The position numbers and the translations under genes were made by a program. The notes below the pieces were generated by a model that saw only the letters and a list, made by a program, of their open reading frames with translations, was not told the DNA's origin and ran no database searches. Shown here piece after piece: positions 5,813 to 10,998 of a DNA stretch of 10,998 nucleotides. The stretch is from CAZXBB01 sp964638815 (GTDB taxonomy: Bacteria > Planctomycetota > Phycisphaerae > Phycisphaerales > SM1A02): assembly GCA_964638815.1 (NCBI GenBank), contig CAZXBB010000142.1, positions 1 to 10,998 on the forward strand, given 5' to 3'. The stretch's first letter is position 1. The number at the start of each line of letters is the position of its first letter.

Positions 5813-7773
5813 GCTTCGACTCCCAGTTCGATTCCCGCCGTCGGCGAGGCGGAGCGCGCCGGGGCGCCGTTCTGCCCGAGGCGCCCGAGGATGACGCGGT
5901 GGATCTGGCCGGGTGTCAGCGGCTGCCCCGGCGTGATCGACCAGTAGTCGATGTCGCGGAGCGTGCGCGCCCGCAGGAGCAGCGCGAGCTGCGCCGGCCG
6001 TCCGGGCTGATCGGGCACGACGAGGCCCTCGCGTGGATCGCTGTAGTTCAGCTCGACGGTCATCACGCGCCCGAAGCGGTCGAAGATCCCTTCGAGCCCG
6101 GGCTCCAGCGGACAGAGGAAACGCAAGTGACACGCCGAGACCTTGTGGCCGTCGGCCCGCGCGCGGTCCACCGCCTCGCGGATCGCGCCGAGCGTCGAGC
6201 CCCAGCCGACCACGAGCAGGTCGCCCTCCTCGTCGCCGTACACCTCCGGCGGCTTGAGCGTCGCGCGCAGCGCCGCGAGCTTGCGGCTGCGCATCTCGCA
6301 TCCGATCTGGTTCGTATCCGGGTCGTACGCGACGTGGCTCGCGCCGGTGTGCGCGAGACCGGTCAGCACGTATTCGCCGCCCGGCTGCCCCGGCACGGGC
6401 CGCGACGAGAGTCCGGTGACCGGGTCCCAGTCGTACGGCGGCGTGCCCGCCGGCCACGGCGACTGGTCGATCGGCGGCGCGAGCCAGTCCTCGCGCAGCT
6501 TCGGGCGCGTGATCGGCTGCACCCCGGTCGCGAGGTTCGCATCGGTGAGCAGGATGACGGGGCCGCGAAACGCCTCGGCGAGCCGGCGCGCGGTGATGAC
6601 CATGTGGAAGCACTCCTCGATCGTCGCGGCGGCCATGACGATCTTCGGCGAATCGCCCGGCTCCCCGAAGATCGCGGCGAGCAGATCGCCCTGCTCGATC
6701 TTCGTCGGCAGACCCGTCGAGGGCCCGCCGCGCTGGACATCGACGATGACGAGCGGGATCTCCGCCATGACCGCGAGACCGATGAACTCGGTCTTCAGCG
6801 CGAGCCCCGGGCCCGAGGTGATCGTGCACGCGGTCTTGCCCGCGTAGGAACAGCCGATGGCGAAGCCGATCGCGGCGATCTCATCCTCCGCCTGGTGCAC
6901 GATGCCCCCGACGCGCTCCATCACCCCGGCGAGGTAGTGCGACGCCGACGTCGCTGGCGTGATCGGGTACATCGAGACGACCTCGATGCCCGCCGCCATC
7001 ACGCCGAGGCCGATCGCCTGGTTGCCGTTCAGCACCACCAGCGACCCGGGATCCTCCATCGCCGGGATCTCGTAGCAAGAGGTCAGGTGCTCGCGCGCGA
7101 AGTCCACGCCGGCCCGCATGAGCTGCTGGTTGAGGCCGATGACCGCGTCACCCTTCGACCTGAAGACGGTGGCGATCTCCTCCTCGATGAGGGCGAGATC
7201 GCGCTGATAGATCCAGCCGAGCATCCCGAGCACGAACATGTTCTTGCCGAGCCGGGGATTGCTCGTGTGCGCGAGGCACGCGGCCTCCATCTGGACCTCG
7301 TGGACGAGAAAGTCGCGCCCGCGGAGCTCCTCGAGCGCCTCGGCGTACGCTGCGCGGATCTCGGGCGACGGATCCTCCGCCCACTTGCTCTCGAGCAGGA
7401 TCACGGTGCCCGGCCCGTACGCCCGCTGCTGGATGCGGCCGTAGAGCACCTGCTCGTTGAAGGCGACGACGAGATCGGCGTCGTCGCCCATGTTGTCGAT
7501 CATGCGCGAACCGAGCCGGATCCGGATGCCGCTCGCACCGGCGCGCGACCGCGCCGGCGGCTTGATCTCGGCGGGAATGATCTCGACGGTCCACGCGCCG
7601 TTGCCCATCTTCGCGCTGACCGCTCCGAAGGTCTGGCCCGCTTTCTGCGCGCCCTCACCGGCATCGCTGACGATCTCAACGATGTGCTGGTTCACGCGCT
7701 TCGGTCGCCGCGGCGTCGTCAGGTCGCCCGGTTCGCCCGGGCCGCGCTGTCGATCGAGACCCTGGTGGGTCAT
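5800..7773 (-). CDS. 2-oxoacid:ferredoxin oxidoreductase, fused gamma-alpha subunit, second copy, 657 aa
   Basis: A second KorA-type subunit, clearly diverged from the first. Residues about 25-225 form the gamma domain (SDAGEGAQKAGQTFG near 36-50, then the NMGDDADLVVAFNE stretch). The alpha domain follows with YPITPATS at 269-276, QAEDEIAAIG at 294-303, TSGPG about 319-323 and DVQRGGPSTGLPTK. The C-terminus is the OFOR domain II type ending in a short Ala/Ser-rich tail. I chose the ATG at 7773 because AGAGGA (7781-7786) lies seven bases upstream. The frame is open to an ATG at 7854, but those 27 residues are low-complexity and not family-like. The gene overlaps the next beta subunit by 13 bases, so the two are translationally linked. 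The substrate cannot be read from sequence: 2-oxoglutarate, pyruvate or a branched or aromatic 2-oxoacid are all possible. Confidence 0.88.
   Translation of the reverse strand: MTHQGLDRQRGPGEPGDLTTPRRPKRVNQHIVEIVSDAGEGAQKAGQTFGAVSAKMGNGAWTVEIIPAEIKPPARSRAGASGIRIRLGSRMIDNMGDDADLVVAFNEQVLYGRIQQRAYGPGTVILLESKWAEDPSPEIRAAYAEALEELRGRDFLVHEVQMEAACLAHTSNPRLGKNMFVLGMLGWIYQRDLALIEEEIATVFRSKGDAVIGLNQQLMRAGVDFAREHLTSCYEIPAMEDPGSLVVLNGNQAIGLGVMAAGIEVVSMYPITPATSASHYLAGVMERVGGIVHQAEDEIAAIGFAIGCSYAGKTACTITSGPGLALKTEFIGLAVMAEIPLVIVDVQRGGPSTGLPTKIEQGDLLAAIFGEPGDSPKIVMAAATIEECFHMVITARRLAEAFRGPVILLTDANLATGVQPITRPKLREDWLAPPIDQSPWPAGTPPYDWDPVTGLSSRPVPGQPGGEYVLTGLAHTGASHVAYDPDTNQIGCEMRSRKLAALRATLKPPEVYGDEEGDLLVVGWGSTLGAIREAVDRARADGHKVSACHLRFLCPLEPGLEGIFDRFGRVMTVELNYSDPREGLVVPDQPGRPAQLALLLRARTLRDIDYWSITPGQPLTPGQIHRVILGRLGQNGAPARSASPTAGIELGVEACSD
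5820..5824 (-). promoter_or_regulatory. Ribosome binding site of second OFOR beta gene
   Basis: GGGAG on the minus strand, seven bases before the ATG at 5812. It lies within the alpha coding sequence, which ends 13 bases inside the beta gene. Confidence 0.6.
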
Positions 7774-7971
7774 GGGTCCGTCCTCTTCGGCTGGGGTGAG
7801 TGCACGACCGCAGGCGGCCGGGGCGGCCGCGAGCCCGGTGCGCCGGGCCGACACGGGCGCCGTCTGCGGGACATGACTCGGGATCCGGGAACGGGAACTA
7901 CTGAGGGCGCATGCTATGAGCCCCCGGCGCGGGGCAGAACCGGGATCTCGCCGGGTTTTGCATGATGCGGG
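7774..7971 (-). other. Intergenic gap between korB and the second OFOR pair, with two GC-rich inverted repeats
   Basis: The gap is 198 bases with no supported gene. Two short stems lie 15-52 bases past the korB stop. One is GCCCC/GGGGC (7920-7924 with 7931-7935). The other is AACCGG/CCGGGTT with one bulged base (7938-7943 with 7951-7957). Neither is followed by a T-run in the minus-strand transcript, so a terminator is only possible. I see no convincing promoter for the downstream gene. Confidence 0.3.
7781..7786 (-). promoter_or_regulatory. Ribosome binding site of second OFOR alpha gene (fixes the start)
   Basis: AGAGGA on the minus strand, seven bases before the ATG at 7773. It supports this start over the ATG at 7854. 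Confidence 0.65.
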
Positions 7972-9000
7972 CTACCCCGTGACCTGCCAGGTATCGCCCT
8001 CGTGCAGCAGCGCGGAGAGATCCGCCTCGTTGCGCTCGGCCGCGTCGCGCATCTGCTGGTGCACGACCGCGTCGTAGGGCTCGCGGCCGGGATCGCGGTA
8101 GATCACGCCGAGCGCCTCGGGGAACTCGGGGTGGCTCATCTGCGCAAGGAGGAACGCGAGCCCCTGGTCGTGCTCGTCGTGCACGAGAAGATCGTCCACA
8201 GTGACGCGCCGGCCGTTGTCGCCGCCGAGGGTCACGACCTCGAGCTTCGTGCCGCGGATGCGGATGCCCTTGTCGCGATCGGCTCCGAAGATCAACGGCT
8301 TGCCGTGCTCGAGCAGCACGGTGGTATCCGGCTTCGAGTCCTTCTGCGAGGCGTAGAAGAAGGCCTTGTGGTTGAAGATGTTGCAGTCCTGGTAGATCTC
8401 GATCAGCGCCGTGCCGCGGTGCGCCGCCGCCCGCTGCATCAGCTCGTCGAGGTGCTTGACGTCCACGTCGATGCCGCGGGCGACGAACGTGCACCCGCTG
8501 CCGATCGCCAGGCTGAGCGGATTGACCGGGTAGTCGGGCGACCCCATCGGCGTTGACTTCGTCTTCTTGCCGAACTCGCTGGTCGGCGAGTACTGGCCCT
8601 TCGTGAGCCCGTAGATCCGGTTGTTGAAGAGCAGCACGTTGACGTCGACGTTCCGCCGCATCAGGTGCATCGTGTGGTTGCCGCCGATCGAGAGCAGGTC
8701 GCCGTCGCCCGAGGCGAGCCACACCTGGAGGTCGGGATTCGCGAGCTTGACGCCCGTCGCGAACGCGGGCGCCCGGCCGTGGATCGAGTGCATCCCGTAG
8801 GTCTGCATGTAATACGGGAACCGCGCCGCGCAGCCGATGCCCGAGACGAAGACGTAGTCCTCGCGGGCGTAGGCGAGCTTCGGCAGGAGCTTGCGGACGG
8901 CGGTGAGGATCGCGTAGTCGCCGCAGCCGGGACACCACCGCACTTCCTGGTCGGTCGTGAAGTCCTTCGCGGTGTAGGTCGGGAGCGTGGTCTCGGCCAT
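7972..9000 (-). CDS. korB: 2-oxoglutarate:ferredoxin oxidoreductase, beta subunit (KorB), 342 aa
   Basis: TPP- and [4Fe-4S]-binding catalytic subunit that partners the upstream KorA. Cluster ligands visible are C23 and C26 (WCPGCGDY), C57 (SGIGC) and C206 (IYQDCNIFN). The TPP/Mg motif is GDGD at 98-101, followed by GGNH and NNRIYGLTKGQ at 126-136. The run QYSPTSEFGKKTKSTPMGS is typical of 2-oxoglutarate-type KorB, as I recall actinobacterial members. The start chosen is the ATG at 9000. It overlaps the korA stop (TAATG) and has GGGAGG at 9010-9015, nine bases upstream. The frame stays open to 9504, but that extension is only the korA antisense-frame shadow and is Arg/His-rich. All residues needed for activity appear intact, so this is very probably a working enzyme with KorA. 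Confidence 0.93.
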   Translation of the reverse strand: MAETTLPTYTAKDFTTDQEVRWCPGCGDYAILTAVRKLLPKLAYAREDYVFVSGIGCAARFPYYMQTYGMHSIHGRAPAFATGVKLANPDLQVWLASGDGDLLSIGGNHTMHLMRRNVDVNVLLFNNRIYGLTKGQYSPTSEFGKKTKSTPMGSPDYPVNPLSLAIGSGCTFVARGIDVDVKHLDELMQRAAAHRGTALIEIYQDCNIFNHKAFFYASQKDSKPDTTVLLEHGKPLIFGADRDKGIRIRGTKLEVVTLGGDNGRRVTVDDLLVHDEHDQGLAFLLAQMSHPEFPEALGVIYRDPGREPYDAVVHQQMRDAAERNEADLSALLHEGDTWQVTG

Positions 9001-10934
9001 TACGACGCGCCTCCCTCGCTGCGCATGATCTCGAGCGTCCTCCGTACGAGGTGCTCGACGCGGAACATCCGTCCGCGCATCTCGTTGATGCCGACGGCGT
9101 CGATGAGGAACCGATCGCGGATCAGCGTGCGGAGCTGGCCGAGGTTGATCTCGGGGATGATGACCGTCCGGAACCGCCCAAGGACCTCGCCGAGGTTCGC
9201 CGGGAACGGGTTGAGGTAGCGCAGATGCGCGCTGCTCACCGACTGCCCCTTCGCGCGGAGCTGGGCGGCCGCGGTCGTGATCGTGCCGTACGTGCCGCCC
9301 CAGCCCAGCAGGAGCGCCTCGCCGGTATCGGGCCCCTCGACGGCGAGCGGTGGAATGATCGACGCCGCCCGCTGCACTTTCGCCGCGCGGGTGCGGCACA
9401 TGTGGTCGTGGTTGTCGGGGTCGTACGACACGTTGCCGGTACCGTCCTCTTTCTCGAGACCGCCGATGCGATGCTCGAGCCCGGGAGTGCCGGGGATCGC
9501 CCACGGGCGCGCGAGGGTCTCGGGGTCGCGGGCGTACGGGCGGAACGCGCCGTTACCGCCGCCGTCACCGTTCCCGTCGCCCGTCGCGAAATCCTCCGCC
9601 CTCGGGTGGCGGATTTCGATCGGCGGGATGCCGTTCAGGTCGGGGATCAGCCACGGCTCCGCCCCGTTGGCGATGTAGCCGTCGGAGAGGTAGATCACGG
9701 GGCACATGCAGCGCACCGCGAGCCGGAACGCCTCGATGGCCATGTCGAAGCAGTCGGCCGGACTCTGCGGCGCGACGATGATGCACGGCGACTCGCTCGT
9801 GCGTCCGTACATCGCCTGGAGAAGATCGGCCTGCTCCGTCTTCGTCGGCATGCCCGTGGCGGGCCCCGCCCGCTGCACGTTAATGACGACGAGCGGAAGC
9901 TCGTACGAGACGGCGAGCCCGAGCGCCTCGCTCTTAAGCGCGAGCCCGGGACCCGACGTGCCGGTGAGGGCGAAGTCGCCGGCGAACGCGGCCCCGATCG
10001 CCGCGGAGATCGCGGCGATCTCGTCCTCGGCCTGGAAGGTCTTGGCCCCGAAGTGCTTGAGCCGCGCGATGCCGTGGATGATGTCCGACGCGGGCGTGAT
10101 CGGATAGCTTGCGTAGAGGAGCTGCTTGCCGGCCTTCCGGGCGGCGGTCACGAAGCCGAGCGCCGTCGCTTCGTTGCCGCTGATGCGCCGGTAGAGACCC
10201 GGCTTCTGCTTCGCGGGGGCGACCTCGTACCGCTCCGTGAAGATCTCGGCGGTCTCGCCGAAGTAGAAGCCCGCCTTGAGCGCCTTGACGTTGAGCTCGG
10301 CGATTTCGGGCTTGTTCTTCTGCTCGCCGAAGGTCTTGTTGAGGTTGTCGATGATGGGGTCGAGCGAGCGTCCGAACAGCCACGACATGAGCCCGAGCGC
10401 GTACATGTTGCGGCAGCGGTCGATGTCCTTGACGCCCATGCCGGTGTCGGTGAGGGACTCGCGGGTGAGGCGGCTCATCGGGATCGGGAACACGCGATAC
10501 CGCGTGAGCATCTCCTGGTCCTCGAGGGGGTTGTAGCCCTCCCGGTAGCCGCACTTGCGGAGGTTCACCTTGGTGAACTCGTCCTCGTTGACGATGACGA
10601 TCCCGCCCGGCTCGACGTCGTGGATGTTCGTCTTGAGCGCCGCCGGGTTCATCGCGACCATGGCGTTGACGTTGTCGCCCGGCGTGTAGATCTCGTTGCT
10701 CGAGAAGTGGACCTGGAAGCCCGACACGCCGAACGTGCTTCCGCGGGGGGCGCGGATCTCGGCCGGGAAGTCGGGGAACGTGGCGATGTCGTTGCCGAAG
10801 AGGGCCGACGTCGTCGTGAAATGACCGCCGGTGAGCTGCATCCCGTCGCCGGAGTCGCCGACGAAGCGCACGACCACGTTCTCGAGAGGGCGGGGCTCGA
10901 GCGGCGTCCGGGCGGTGGTGGTATCGGGGGCCAC
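9000..10934 (-). CDS. korA: 2-oxoglutarate:ferredoxin oxidoreductase, fused gamma-alpha subunit (KorA), 644 aa
   Basis: Larger subunit of the cytoplasmic enzyme that converts 2-oxoglutarate plus CoA to succinyl-CoA, CO2 and reduced ferredoxin. Residues about 20-235 are the gamma domain (GDSGDGMQLTGG at 26-37). Residues about 245-430 are the alpha pyrimidine-binding domain, with YPITPASD at 277-284, QAEDEIAAIS at 301-310, TSGPG at 326-330 and NVQRAGPATGMPTK at 352-365. The end (about 540-644) is the OFOR domain II fold. A Gly/Asp-rich stretch (452-462) interrupts the region between domains. Length and gamma-alpha order match the two-subunit KorAB family (about 650 aa). The start is GTG. No in-frame ATG lies upstream within the window and no SD precedes it, but a TACAAT lies six bases before it. 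The stop codon shares one base with the korB ATG. The 2-oxoglutarate assignment rests on overall family resemblance and the partner KorB. Other 2-oxoacids are possible. Confidence 0.9.
   Translation of the reverse strand: MAPDTTTARTPLEPRPLENVVVRFVGDSGDGMQLTGGHFTTTSALFGNDIATFPDFPAEIRAPRGSTFGVSGFQVHFSSNEIYTPGDNVNAMVAMNPAALKTNIHDVEPGGIVIVNEDEFTKVNLRKCGYREGYNPLEDQEMLTRYRVFPIPMSRLTRESLTDTGMGVKDIDRCRNMYALGLMSWLFGRSLDPIIDNLNKTFGEQKNKPEIAELNVKALKAGFYFGETAEIFTERYEVAPAKQKPGLYRRISGNEATALGFVTAARKAGKQLLYASYPITPASDIIHGIARLKHFGAKTFQAEDEIAAISAAIGAAFAGDFALTGTSGPGLALKSEALGLAVSYELPLVVINVQRAGPATGMPTKTEQADLLQAMYGRTSESPCIIVAPQSPADCFDMAIEAFRLAVRCMCPVIYLSDGYIANGAEPWLIPDLNGIPPIEIRHPRAEDFATGDGNGDGGGNGAFRPYARDPETLARPWAIPGTPGLEHRIGGLEKEDGTGNVSYDPDNHDHMCRTRAAKVQRAASIIPPLAVEGPDTGEALLLGWGGTYGTITTAAAQLRAKGQSVSSAHLRYLNPFPANLGEVLGRFRTVIIPEINLGQLRTLIRDRFLIDAVGINEMRGRMFRVEHLVRRTLEIMRSEGGAS
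9010..9015 (-). promoter_or_regulatory. Ribosome binding site of korB (fixes the start)
   Basis: GGGAGG on the minus strand, nine bases before the ATG at 9000 and inside the end of korA. It decides for this ATG over the much longer open frame upstream. Confidence 0.7.
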
Positions 10935-10940
10935 TGCGGG

Positions 10941-10946
10941 ATTGTA
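10941..10946 (-). promoter_or_regulatory. -10-like box for leaderless korA transcript
   Basis: On the minus strand TACAAT (TANNNT class) is followed by six bases (CCCGCA) and then the GTG start of korA. The expected transcription start therefore falls on the first base of the start codon. No SD-like sequence precedes the GTG. No TTGACA-like -35 is seen; the position holds a C-run. This spacing is the known pattern of leaderless genes in Actinobacteria and Deinococcus. Confidence 0.5.
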
Positions 10947-10998
10947 CGCAATAATCCGCGTTCGGGGGGGGTGCGCGATGAGGGTGTAACGGACGTTC

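Noticed and set aside
7920..7957. Rho-independent terminator after korB
   Set aside because: The stems are short, one has a bulge, and no T-run follows in the minus-strand transcript. The TTTT seen is on the plus strand, where there is no gene to terminate.
5899..7965. 688-aa open frame on the plus strand
   Set aside because: It is antisense to the second OFOR alpha gene, whose motifs are unambiguous. Its composition is Arg/Asp/Leu biased.
9001..9504. N-terminal extension of KorB to an ATG at 9504
   Set aside because: It overlaps korA in another frame, is Arg/His-rich and is not family-like. ATG 9000 has a good SD and the TAATG junction.
1..10998. CRISPR arrays, insertion sequences, tRNA or rRNA genes
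   Set aside because: I saw no spaced repeats, transposase motifs, cloverleaf or rRNA-like sequence. The window is fully explained by redox genes and short gaps.

Overview
This is a GC-rich (roughly 70% by eye, not counted) bacterial window. Every gene I can support lies on the minus strand, so it reads right to left. Nearly all of it encodes 2-oxoacid:ferredoxin oxidoreductases (OFORs) or proteins built from OFOR parts. The taxon cannot be named from sequence alone. RnfB and two-subunit KorAB point to Bacteria. The first KorAB pair resembles the actinobacterial/Bacteroidetes type of 2-oxoglutarate:ferredoxin oxidoreductase.

Layout in transcription order: (1) 10934-7972, korA and korB, a canonical KorAB pair that overlaps by one base (TAATG). 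A -10-like TACAAT sits six bases before the GTG start of korA, and there is no Shine-Dalgarno (SD) sequence, which suggests a leaderless mRNA. (2) 7774-7971, a 198-base gap with two short GC-rich inverted repeats. (3) 7773-4859, a second complete gamma-alpha/beta OFOR pair. It overlaps by 13 bases, has good SD sequences and all the cofactor motifs, but its substrate is unknown. (4) 4668-4858, a 191-base gap holding short tandem repeats, a TTGACA hexamer and a 28-codon ORF that stops one base before the second in-frame ATG of the next gene. (5) 4667-1, a three-gene module: an 860-residue protein with a degenerate pyruvate:ferredoxin oxidoreductase (PFOR) beta/TPP-like region, a coiled coil and a C-terminal [4Fe-4S] ferredoxin domain; an RnfB-like membrane-anchored polyferredoxin; and a PFOR (NifJ) alpha-half homologue that runs off the left edge, in which the normally invariant YPITPSS-type motif is replaced.

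The two KorAB-type enzymes should make reduced ferredoxin from 2-oxoacids plus CoA. The third module looks like an OFOR scaffold that has lost most TPP and cluster-binding residues in its beta half but gained a ferredoxin domain and an RnfB partner. I infer that it may be a membrane-linked electron-transfer complex, or an OFOR of altered chemistry, that exchanges electrons with the neighbouring enzymes. No other Rnf subunit (A, C, D, E, G) is in the window. This module is the best candidate here for an undescribed system.
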